Below, one piece after another: positions 25,655 through 53,026 of a stretch of DNA of 64,000 nt; within the stretch, counting starts at the first letter, position 1; the number at the start of each line of letters is the position of its first letter. Origin of the DNA: Pogonophryne albipinna (taxonomy: Eukaryota > Chordata > Actinopteri > Perciformes > Artedidraconidae); contig CM053243.1 in assembly GCA_028583405.1 (NCBI GenBank), positions 24,826,867 through 24,890,866 of the forward strand, written 5' to 3'. The notes beneath the pieces were generated by a model, which was not told the origin of the DNA, made no database searches, and saw nothing but the letters and a program-made list of their open reading frames with translations. Both the position numbers and the translations under genes were made by a program.

Positions 25655-28600
25655 GTGGGTATCATCGTTTTAAACTGAATGAAAAGGCTGCCGTCCCGTT
25701 TGTTTGCACCCACGTAACCTATAGTACGGCGAACAGATGAGGGCTGTGATGTTGGACAAGCAAGTGCAAACATAAGCTATGCTATGTGTTTCGTTTTATG
25801 ACTGATAAACGGTATGTGCATAAAGACCGACATCATTGAATCACATCCAGTATAACATGCTGAGTGAGTTTTCGGCTTTGAGCCAATCAGGTGCACTGCA
25901 TGTCCTGGGTGAGGTGTTGAACACAGGGTGGCTCAGTCACTGAAATAAGTGATGGTAAAACCCCGTTCTACCTGTCCTGAAACCCCAGGCCAGCTACATG
26001 TTGTACTATGACTTGAACTGATGAAATTATTATATGTTTTCATTAAATTAGTACATTTGGTGCTTCAGGAGATCTTAATGCTACATTCACAATTGTGTAA
26101 AGTAAAATATGTCCATCCCCTAGTCATTTTATTTAACTGAATTTCCCCCTCGGGGGATCAACAAAGGGCTATCTTCTTCTTCTTTATGATAGCAAACTAA
26201 TACTTTCAGGATGTTCCATTGTCTCTTTTTATATCACATACCCAGATTGGTTTAAAAAAAAGTCTGCAGTAGCCTACATCAATACGTTGGGACACCAGAA
26301 AACCTTTACATTTTCTTTTTGAATCAACACAATGTATCGAAATGGTATCAAAATCGAGATGGCCTGAGGTAATATGGGCTACTCATGTAGTGTTGGTGAT
26401 CCCCAAATCTCCTATAGGTGTTATTGTGCTGAGATCTGGCAACTCTGAAGGCCACAGCATATAATTCCCATTCATTCTTAAATCATCCAGTGACCTTGTT
26501 GAAGCCTCTTTATCCAATAAGATTATGCACTAAATTATTCAGGTTTCAAGGTTATCACGTATTCCTTTATTTTTTCCAACCAGTCAGATTTTAGTCAACA
26601 CTGTATGACTAAATGCTCTGATTTTGTGCTTGTGTTTCTCAGGAGCTAGCGGCCATCAAAGCCAGAGTTCATGAGATGGAGATGGAAGAAGAGTCGGATA
26701 GACTGGAGGAGGAGAGGTGTGATGCAATTGACATGCACCTCCTAACCAGTAGCCCTCGGCCTGGTGAGACAGCCCGTGCGTTTCATTCACCTCCTGGTTT
26801 GTTACTGTGTCACTTTGTGTACAGTAAGTTACTTGTAATGCATTTGGGTAGCCTCAACAGCTTATTTTTAGCAAGGTGTGTGTGTAGCATCGCAGCCTCC
26901 AGGCAGGTGAGGTAGCTGCATCCTTCACCATCTGGCTAACACCTGGGACACTTCTCTATGGTCACAACAGTGTTCACATGTGCCTCATCACTGCCCAATG
27001 AGACGAAGTAGTGAGCTCCAGAGGACCAGAAGGGGTCCTCCTTGCTGCCTGCGGCTATTTTTTGCCTGTGTGCGTGTCCTCACCCACTTTCTCCCTTTTG
27101 GTTCCTCCTCAGACCAGAGATGCCATCAGAGGGGAGCTAGATTCTGACATATACTATCTAAGATGGCGCAAGCGATGGATATAATGACGGAATTATCATT
27201 GTGTTCATGGCACTTGGAGTGACCCCCTATGTAGGCAGTATTTTCCCTATGCTGCAAACACTACAGCAGTGGTTACAGTTTTTGTTTCCTTCACAGGACC
27301 ATTCTACAACATGACTCCAGAGGAGAGGATGGACGCAGACAACAGATCAGTCTATGTAGGAAATGTAAGATGTATATGTCTTTTTCTTTTATATGAGAAG
27401 GTTTTTCGCACCTCTGATCTGACAATACTGTTTAATTGTAACAGGTTGACTATGGAGCTACTGCAGATGAGCTGGAGATCCATTTCAATGGCTGTGGTCC
27501 CGTCAACCGAGTGACCATCCTGTGTGACAGGTTCTCAGGCCATCCAAAGGGGTGGGTAACACTCCCGCTTACAGTTAATACTTTTTTTTGATGCCTGACA
27601 CTGTTTGACCATAAAATACTGATTTTAAGCGTGTTGGCATTAAAGTTTATTCTTTTTCTGCCTTTTTTCTTCCCCTTACACAGTTTTGCTTACATCGAGT
27701 TCTCTGATCCAGATTCTGTTCACAGTGCTGTTGGTTTGCATGAGACCTTGTTCAGAGGAAGGGTCCTTAAGGTGAGGAGCATTAAACTGCACGGTAGTCT
27801 GTATGAACATCTCAGACCAGTTAGTTACTCATCATCAGTCACATCTAAATGATGCACACACAGCATACAGAACTCTTAGTACGACTAACACTGGATTTTA
27901 GCACAGCTTGGTGGTGGAAAAGGTGCTTGGATAGGGTTTTCTTATTGTTAGGAATAATATCACTGTATATATATCACAAGTACAAGTTCGCATTCAACAT
28001 CTTGAGTTAAAGTGCATAAGTATCAGCATGAAAATAAACCTTAATTATTTGGTAAACAGAATAACTAAAATAAATAAATAATCGTTTAGATCATCATTCA
28101 TATGATTATTTAAAATTGTATTCATATAAATCTAAAGTAACAAGTTGTCAATATTTATCTTTTGAAATGTATTGGCATTGAATAGTCTAAGTGTGTTTTT
28201 TAGTTAAATATTCAACTAAAATGAGAACCTCAAAATTGTACACCAATTAAATGTACTTAGTTACTTTCCAGTAGTGGGATATATCAATTATCCTGATCCC
28301 TCCTTAATTGATTTTAAAAGTCAATTTGGGGCTGCTGTATAGCTCAGTTGGTAGAGCTGGCGGTCCCCAAGCGAAGGACCTGGTTTCCATTCTGGCACGG
28401 TAAGGTTTGCCACATGTCATCCCTCTGTCTAAAAACCAAAAAAGGCACTGGTTGCCCATTTAATAATTAAAATAAAAACTCCTCCAAAAAAGACCATTTG
28501 GTCATGTGTACTTCAGAAACTGTAATATCGCTCCGTTTGCTAGATATAGAAACAACCGCAAGAGTTAATGTTATTTGGGTTTGACTCAATTGTAACTATT

Positions 28601-29013
28601 AGGACATTAAGGTTTAGCTATTCATCAATATCGATAATCAAACCATCCTAAACATTACTGTAAAAGTCTTCCTTGACTTGCAGGTAATGCCCAAGAGGAC
28701 CAACATGCCAGGCATCAGCACCACGGACAGGGGAGGACACAGAGGTGGCCACACCAGAGGCAGGGGCCGTGGTTTTCGTCCGCCCCGATACCAGAACAAC
28801 ACTCGCGGTAGGTTCCGGTACCAGTCGACCAGGCCACAACACCAAACCCCCCACCCTTACTACGGAGCGCCTCCAGTGGGGAAGAGACAGTGGGGACACA
28901 TGGACTACCACGAACAGATGCCTAAACGTTACCCGTGTCTTCTCCTCATCACCCCCCCATCAGAGGAAATGGGGCCAGGTTCAAGTGGTCCGCACTACCC
29001 TCAACAGCGCTAG
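25577..29013 (+). CDS. pabpn1l: pabpn1l, embryonic poly(A)-binding protein 2
   Basis: RNA-binding protein related to PABPN1, expressed mainly in oocytes and early embryos in vertebrates, where it binds poly(A) tails of maternal mRNA. Exons 25577-25654, 26643-26763, 27297-27364, 27445-27551, 27684-27771 and 28684-29013 join in frame to 263 aa. A short acidic N-terminus ([16 protein letters not shown]), a coiled coil about 27-55 ([20 protein letters not shown]), an RRM about 83-160 with RNP2 VYVGNV and RNP1 KGFAYIEF, the [15 protein letters not shown] signature after the RRM, then an Arg/Gly-rich tail. Start: first of two in-frame ATGs (25577, 25583); the second gives MAENH. Its place beside cbfa2t3 and trappc2l, and the lack of a polyalanine N-terminus, favour PABPN1L over PABPN1. 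The C-terminal end (about 215-263) is not one I can match to a relative. Confidence 0.9.
25655..26642 (+). other. pabpn1l: pabpn1l intron 1
   Basis: No exon seen. Contains a short LINE-tail-like segment at about 26139-26185. Confidence 0.7.
26139..26185 (+). repeat. LINE 3'-tail-like fragment
   Basis: GAATTTCCCCCTCGGGGGAT followed by CAACAAAGGGCTATC and CTT repeats resembles the 3' end of fish non-LTR retrotransposons. Confidence 0.4.
26643..26763 (+). CDS. pabpn1l: pabpn1l exon 2, coiled coil
   Basis: Starts [20 protein letters not shown], the family coiled coil; donor GTGAGA at 26764, phase 1. Confidence 0.92.
27297..27364 (+). CDS. pabpn1l: pabpn1l exon 3, RRM start
   Basis: [20 protein letters not shown] plus GN, which contains RNP2. 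Donor GTAAGA at 27365. Confidence 0.94.
27445..27551 (+). CDS. pabpn1l: pabpn1l exon 4, RRM middle
   Basis: [20 protein letters not shown] through FSGHPKG. The intron before it is only 80 nt. Donor GTGGGT at 27552, phase 2. Confidence 0.94.
27684..27771 (+). CDS. pabpn1l: pabpn1l exon 5, RNP1 and RRM end
   Basis: Encodes [20 protein letters not shown] and TLFRGRVLK. Donor GTGAGG at 27772, phase 0. Confidence 0.94.
27930..28277. mobile_element. decayed percomorph-type hAT MITE copy
   Basis: In pabpn1l intron 5. ACCTCAAAATTGTAC and AATGTACTTAGTTACTTTCC then AGTAGTGGG recall the end of a common fish MITE (consensus near AAGTACCTCAAAATTGTAC, TTAGTTACATTCCACCACTG). Boundaries approximate. Confidence 0.5.
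28328..28402 (+). repeat. tRNA-derived SINE remnant
   Basis: TAGCTCAGTTGGTAGAGC is an excellent tRNA A box; a degenerate B box (GGTTTCCATTC) follows about 35 bases later. The stems do not pair as a tRNA, so this is a SINE head. Confidence 0.6.
28684..29013 (+). CDS. pabpn1l: pabpn1l terminal exon, Arg/Gly tail
   Basis: [17 protein letters not shown], then RGG/RG repeats likely to be arginine-methylated, then a Pro/Tyr/Gly-rich end; TAG at 29011-29013. Other frames through the tail give no better family ending. Confidence 0.85.
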   Translation, partial: VMPKRTNMPGISTTDRGGHRGGHTRGRGRGFRPPRYQNNTRGRFRYQSTRPQHQTPHPYYGAPPVGKRQWGHMDYHEQMPKRYPCLLLITPPSEEMGPGSSGPHYPQQR

Positions 29014-29359
29014 CACTAACTACAAAATGCATAATAAAATTGGGTGAAAATTACTAATTATTTTAAAGAAATGTTTACAGGCATTACTGAGTTGAGTATT
29101 ATGTGAGAGCCAGAATGGAGAAAGAGATGACTTTCTAAGTTGCATCAGTGATTCAGGACGTGAAGAGAAGAAGACTGAGTCCAGAGGTGTTGCATTATTA
29201 GCTTATGTTGCTGTGGATGCATGGGACAATCCTCAAATAGTTATGCAGTTGCATCTCTTACTGTTTTTACAAATTGGTTGAGAATATTTTGTGTTGCTGC
29301 CTGCAATGTATTGTATAAAGTCTCCCTATGTATAACTTAATTTATTTGCTATGTTAGAA

Positions 29360-29369
29360 AATAAATAAA
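29360..29369 (+). promoter_or_regulatory. pabpn1l: pabpn1l poly(A) signal (overlapping AATAAA pair)
   Basis: AATAAATAAA gives two overlapping AATAAA hexamers about 350 nt after the stop. Confidence 0.75.
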
Positions 29370-29436
29370 ACAATGATCTGTGATCCATTTGTAGTAAAAA
29401 GTGACACGCGCACGGCATGATAATCAACAAATGTAG

Positions 29437-29442
29437 TTTATT
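29437..29442 (-). promoter_or_regulatory. trappc2l: trappc2l poly(A) signal
   Basis: TTTATT on the plus strand is AATAAA on the minus strand, 85 nt past the trappc2l stop. It lies about 70 bp from the pabpn1l signal on the other strand. Confidence 0.75.
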
Positions 29443-29526
29443 ATGCATTTAAATAATCAAGGCAACATGTTAACAATAGTTGGGATTAGGGGTGTTCTGT
29501 ACAGTGGAGGTTCGGGGGAAGAAGTG

Positions 29527-29572
29527 TCAGCCAGCTTGCACCATCATTCCAGATACAATGCCATCGAAAGCC
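29527..29572 (-). CDS. trappc2l: trappc2l exon 5
   Basis: Completes K, then [14 protein letters not shown] and TGA at 29529-29527. Confidence 0.93.
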
Positions 29573-31410
29573 CTGAAGAAGGATTGATCAACAATTAAAC
29601 AAGGCTAGATTTGGATGATATAAGTGACAACATTTCTTGAAAATTTAGTCAAGCCTTAACTCACTTGGACTGAATGGTGTCCCCTGGAGTGTGGAATGGG
29701 TTGCACATTACATCAGTGAAAGAGTTGTGTAGTTTTCTGAACATCTGGAAAAGAACAATTCATTAGTACTCATTAATAAACAACCCACACACCTTCTAAA
29801 GTTTCATCAAATGTGTGCATCTTAAAGTCAGGTATATTGATAATTATTTGTATAAAATGTGTGTGATAAGGATTCTGCACAAGGGACAGACTAACAACTT
29901 GCCCAGATAACTGCACTGAGAAAATATAGAAGAGCTCTTTGGCCTTACTCTCCAGTTTTAAATACATTGTAAGCTGAGGCATCAGGCAACACAGTCTGGG
30001 TGTTTCTCAATGTCGGGGAAGGCTCCTCCAGAGCCACTATTTCAAGGATGCTACGTCATCGAGTCCCGCCAAAGGACTGTTCCAATGTCCAGGATCCTTG
30101 AAATTCTATCGAGGCCGGCGTCCTTCGTTGCAGGAAATTTCGAGGCTGCACATGTGTATCCTCCACGGTCTTAAAATCCCCACAATGCTTTGCACACGGA
30201 CCAATTTCTAAAATCTTTGGCGGAAATCGCGCTCCATTTAAGGCGGGGCCTTGCATATGACGCACACTTGCACACCCGTTAGCCTGTTGCACCATTCTTC
30301 GTTTTCCGAGGCTAGGAAGGATTCTTGCCTCGCTTCTGAAGGACCTGACTCGGAAGACATGTCCTACCAAGGAAGTGCCTCGACATTGAGAAACACCCAC
30401 AAATTCTGCATTTGCAATATAAAACTAGCTCAACATACTGACTCAAGTGTATACTAAACAAAAACATTGCTTGTAATGTAGCTTTTGGAGAATTATGATT
30501 GTTATGCACTTTTATAAGACATGCAGGGGTTCAACTTACACTTCGGATTTCATTGTCCCGTAATGATGTATTTGAGGAGTCCACAACGATAACAAATTTC
30601 ACCTTGGAGTTTGTTACATACCCATATCTAGTTCACCAGTCAAGGATATTCGTTTTTCCTGTTTTTACAGAGTTCATTAAAACCCCATTTTTTACAGCAC
30701 ATATTTCAATAATCATACACTTAACCATGCAAAAAACAAGTTTACAAGTTAAATGCGATAGCTAAAGGTGTAAGGTATCTTTGATTAGTAGAGATGTGTA
30801 CATATGTTTAGGGGTTAACAATTTTGTTTAAAGGGTATTTATCCTTGGACCACAGTCTAGATTGATGATCTAATAAATAGAAAAGTCAGGTGCTGGGAGT
30901 ACATGTCCCTTAACCTGTGGAGACACAAGGATACACTTTGTAGTCTTCAGTGGGATAGAGCAGACCCAGGTACAGCTCTCTCTGGTCTCCTAAAGATTTG
31001 CCCACAGCCGAGATCTTCTCTTCCACCACATCCAGGGAGGTGTGCACGGTGTAGTGAAACTTCAGCTCATTTTGGGTGGGCACACTGCGGATATACAGCG
31101 GGTAGTTCTGGGAGAGGGCAATAAAGAGTACAGTCACATAATAAGCTTCCATTTAAAAACTCAACCATGTCGACGTAGATGCAGCAAATTATACACCTAA
31201 AGAATAATGCTAATGTTGTTAGCTCTGTTGGTGTCTTTCAACCTGCTAGACCTTCTGGTTTACACAGAGAGCTGACATTTGCTTCGAGACAATGATAAGT
31301 AGAAAAGGGAAAACATCTTAGCATTAAAAAGCAGAATACAAATAGAACCTGGAACATTTAACAAAAGCAATCATTACCTCTTTTGCGATGACTGATATGC
31401 ACACCGCCAT
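29527..31410 (-). CDS. trappc2l: trappc2l, TRAPP complex subunit 2-like
   Basis: Longin-fold (sedlin-like) subunit of TRAPP tethering complexes, which act as guanine-nucleotide exchange factors for Rab1/Rab11-type GTPases in ER-to-Golgi and Golgi traffic. Five minus-strand exons: 31410-31378, 31107-30935, 30627-30540, 29744-29665, 29572-29527. They total 420 nt, i.e. 139 aa against about 140 in human. Visible protein: [88 protein letters not shown] and [14 protein letters not shown] at the end. The whole length aligns by eye with human TRAPPC2L. All introns are GT-AG. It is divergent from galns and convergent with pabpn1l, as in human 16q24.3. Confidence 0.95.
29665..29744 (-). CDS. trappc2l: trappc2l exon 4
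   Basis: [20 protein letters not shown] and GDTIQS; acceptor TTTTCCAG, donor GTGAGT on the minus strand. Confidence 0.94.
29997..30399. mobile_element. MITE with TIRs in trappc2l intron 3
   Basis: Left end TGGGTGTTTCTCAATGTCG, right end the reverse complement TGGGTGTTTCTCAATGTCGA. About 403 bp, no protein frame, no clear target duplication. Confidence 0.75.
30540..30627 (-). CDS. trappc2l: trappc2l exon 3
   Basis: Completes V, then [20 protein letters not shown] and SLRDNEIRS; donor AGT|GTAAGT. Confidence 0.94.
30935..31107 (-). CDS. trappc2l: trappc2l exon 2
   Basis: [20 protein letters not shown] through TEDYK plus two bases. The frame runs on to a stop beyond the splice, but the donor AAAGT|GTATCC joins to give KVYGYV, as in relatives. 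Confidence 0.93.
31378..31410 (-). CDS. trappc2l: trappc2l exon 1
   Basis: ATG at 31410-31408 in context AACATGG; encodes [11 protein letters not shown]; donor GTAATG on the minus strand. Too short for ordinary frame scans. Confidence 0.93.
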
Positions 31411-31918
31411 GTTAGCTTTCCTTCTCTGATCTGTCAGGCACTATCACGTGATACGCTGCATTCAGAAGCTGGTGGAAAAGTGGAAACACGATTTGACTTG
31501 ACTATGTGGTTTCTTATATTTTATATCATATAATACATTTTAACCATGATATGCAAAACATGTTTTTTATTTACGTATTTGATACCCTTTTTATTGTATT
31601 TATAATGTATTTGTTACATGGTTCATTATTCATTTCGACCGATATCTAATCCCATCGCGCACGTACATTTACCAGAAGGTCCTGAATGCATCACATGACA
31701 TATATATTTGTTAAAGTTTTGCTATTAAATCCTTATACCCAAGTCCACCATCCGCGTTAACAAATTAAGGACATAATGGCCAATAAAGCTTAAAGCAATC
31801 TGAAACTTAAATGACTGAAGCAAAAACACAAAATAATTGCTGTGTGTGTATGCGCAAGCGTTGCGCTGAAGTTGCCGCACGAAGACAAACAAAACACTTC
31901 CTAGAAGTTGCTGCTCAT
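31411..31918. promoter_or_regulatory. bidirectional promoter region trappc2l/galns
   Basis: About 508 bp separate the two divergent start codons. Contains TATCACGTGATA (31442-31453), a 12-bp palindrome around CACGTG, and TCACATGAC at 31691-31699. CACGTG flanked by T/A fits bHLH-Zip factors such as USF or TFEB/MITF (CLEAR-like), which would suit a lysosomal enzyme. No TATA box could be assigned. Confidence 0.55.
31442..31453. promoter_or_regulatory. palindromic E-box (CLEAR/USF-like)
   Basis: TATCACGTGATA, a perfect 12-bp palindrome 32 bp upstream of the trappc2l ATG and about 470 bp upstream of galns. Its last bases may fall in the trappc2l 5' UTR. Confidence 0.5.
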
Positions 31919-50851
<18,933 letters not shown>

Positions 50852-51252
50852 GAGGATGAGGAACCAAAACCTGAAGATCTGCCTTTCTAGTCAACAGACA
50901 ACCTTATTGTTTTGTAAAATGATGTATGTACAGTGTTGAAGAGATGGACATGGGGTCAAATCAAGGGATGTTTTTTGGTATTTCATTGTATGGGTTATGC
51001 AAATAGATTTTTGCTTATAGCTGCTATTTCAATGAGTGCACAAAAGTTGTACCCGCTCTGGAGAAGCACTGCAATAAGAGCCAATGATTGAAGTCAGGAA
51101 AAATGATTTAGAGAAGTTGGGATTTTTATTTTATTTGATCAAACCTAATGTGGTATTGTTGTTTTAAATCTTAATCATTATTACCTGCATACTGAAAAAT
51201 GTGTTCTCAAAAAAAAGTTATTTTGTAATACCTGTTATCATGACCCTTTTAA

Positions 51253-52656
51253 AGTGGACCTATTATGCGATATTGGAAAAATATATTGTAGGGCCATACC
51301 TATACAAAACATATCTGTGAAGTTTTTTGCTTAAAATACCAAACAGATCACCCATTGTAGCCATGCCTCATACTCCTCATACCCCTCTTTTGCAGCCCTG
51401 TTATGGCACATTTCCACTGCAGGGCCTCGCACGGCTTAGTACGGTTGGCCAGGCTCACTTTATGCTGCGTTTCCATTACAGTTTAGGAACTGAGGTAGTA
51501 ATTATAGTAACGCAGTGTAGGCAGAGCTGTGACGTCATCTTCAATGCAAAACACAACATCAACATCAGCGGTTAGCACTCAGAGCTCACAGCTCCTCATA
51601 TCTGTTCAGACCATACAGTCTATGGTTCAGACACTAGACAAAAGTTAAACAAGTACAAACCACAGACTGTCTGTGTCATGGTGAGTACAGTCGCTGGTTT
51701 ATTTATGTCTGTATAGGCCGTTGTTGTGAGTGTGGACGGTCGGAGCATATACTGCGTTAGCTTAGCCGATTCAGAAAACACGCATTTTAAAAGGTGTTTC
51801 GCCTGCCGTCTGTCTGCAGACCTTTCAAAACATTAATTCATGGTTTTTAATAACCGGTATCAGTATGTTGTTACTTCGGCATCATTTTGAAACGTGTAAT
51901 ACAATTAAATCACGGTAAAATATGTTCATTTTGTTGTAGTTGCCAGCGATTCTCTCACTAGTTTAGCATACTCAGCCCGGTTGTTGGCTCGGAAAGAACC
52001 TCGATTTTGGAGAGCCGTAAAACTGTGAAAAAGTACTCGTTAGCCGGAACTACGCCTAGTGGAAACGCAACCAAAAACGGGCCGGGCACGGCACGCTTAA
52101 ACCGCGCTCCGCGACGTAGTGGAAATGCGCCATTAGAGGAACGTGGATTTTGGGTCCTTAGCTTAAAAAAAAAAAAAGAGGAGGTGAAGCTAATGCCTGA
52201 TCTGAAATCTACCGGAGATAAAGTTAAATTCTGCTGTGATAAAACGCCATCCTGTTCTAAACCACATCAAGGATTATTTCTGAAACATCATGGAGCTCAA
52301 ATGCTTTTTCTCTTGCGGGTTTATCACAAGGTGAGTTCCTTTTTTTATTTCCTGCTTTTTAAATACATGTGCTCTGAGCATGGCTCTGAGTGTTAGCGAG
52401 GCTTGCTAATGTAAACAAAGACGAGATTACGTCCAAAACACGTCAGGCATTGTTTCTGACGGCAACTTTCTGTGGGTCCACCATCCGAAATTACGTCATA
52501 TCGGCAGCAAATCTGTATCCGCTCGTTGTACCCCCGTTTTTTAAGGATTTGGGTACAGAGGAAAAGAGAAAGGGTTTTATTTTCTGACTGCGTGAGTTCC
52601 CTGACACACATATTTATGTTTTAAAGACATCAAAAAGTGCATTTTGCATGTCCCCT
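51253..52656. mobile_element. outer TTAA-flanked element, split by an insertion
   Basis: TTAA at 51249-51252 and 52657-52660. Ends AGTGGACCTATTATGC and, inverted, AGGGGACATGCAAAATGC, of a type common in fish. About 1.4 kb, of which about 0.73 kb is the inserted element. Confidence 0.7.
51404..52132. mobile_element. inner Harbinger-like MITE, 729 bp, TTA duplication
   Basis: TIRs TGGCACATTTCCACT and, inverted, TGGCGCATTTCCACT (one mismatch). Flanked by TTA at 51401-51403 and 52133-52135, the 3-bp duplication usual for PIF/Harbinger. Lies wholly inside the outer element. Confidence 0.8.
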
Positions 52657-52936
52657 TTAAGTGATTGTCAACCAAACTCTCTAGGCCTACTTCCATTTTG
52701 ATGGATTACTTGCCCTGGTGGAGATTATGTTGAAATGTTTTGTCCTGTAAAAGTCAGAGCTCATACTGTATAAAATAGTGCACATCTTTCATAGCTTTCA
52801 CAGCAGATGTGGCTAGTAGCTGGTGTGAAAATATTGCGCTTATTTTGGCTGACAGTCATTTCCTTTACAGCTAAAAGGAAATTGCCTGTTTCAGGAAACA
52901 GACTGTGAGCTGTCTTGCAAATGAACTTGCACCGTC

Positions 52937-53026
52937 ATGTCAGAGGATCCAAGTAGAATAACAGCCATGGAGGTGGACACTGCGTTTATCAAATCCAAGA
53001 GGGGCATCGTGAAAGTAGCAGAAATG
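52937..53026 (+). CDS. cklf: cklf exon 1
   Basis: MEVDTAFIKSKRGIVKVAEM at the end is the family lead-in to the first membrane helix; donor GTGAGA at 53027. Confidence 0.8.

Larger units (their letters stand above)
50852..52936. other. intergenic region galns-cklf
   Basis: galns 3' UTR (end not fixed; no AATAAA near the stop), the nested transposon pair 51253-52656, then the cklf 5' region. No gene seen; the 129-codon frame from 52007 crosses a transposon end and is not credible. Confidence 0.65.

Noticed and set aside
28328..28402. tRNA gene
   Set aside because: Good A box only; acceptor and anticodon stems do not pair, so it is a SINE remnant.
30910..31152. trappc2l frame ending VYPCVSTG
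   Set aside because: The frame runs past the real donor at 30934; splicing at AAAGT|GTATCC restores the conserved KVYGYVTNS.
31811..31918. In-frame upstream extension of galns
   Set aside because: It would bury the signal peptide about 36 residues inside; a lysosomal enzyme needs it at the N-terminus.
52007..52396. 129-codon frame on the plus strand
   Set aside because: It crosses the right end of the inner MITE into the outer element; no domain and biased composition.
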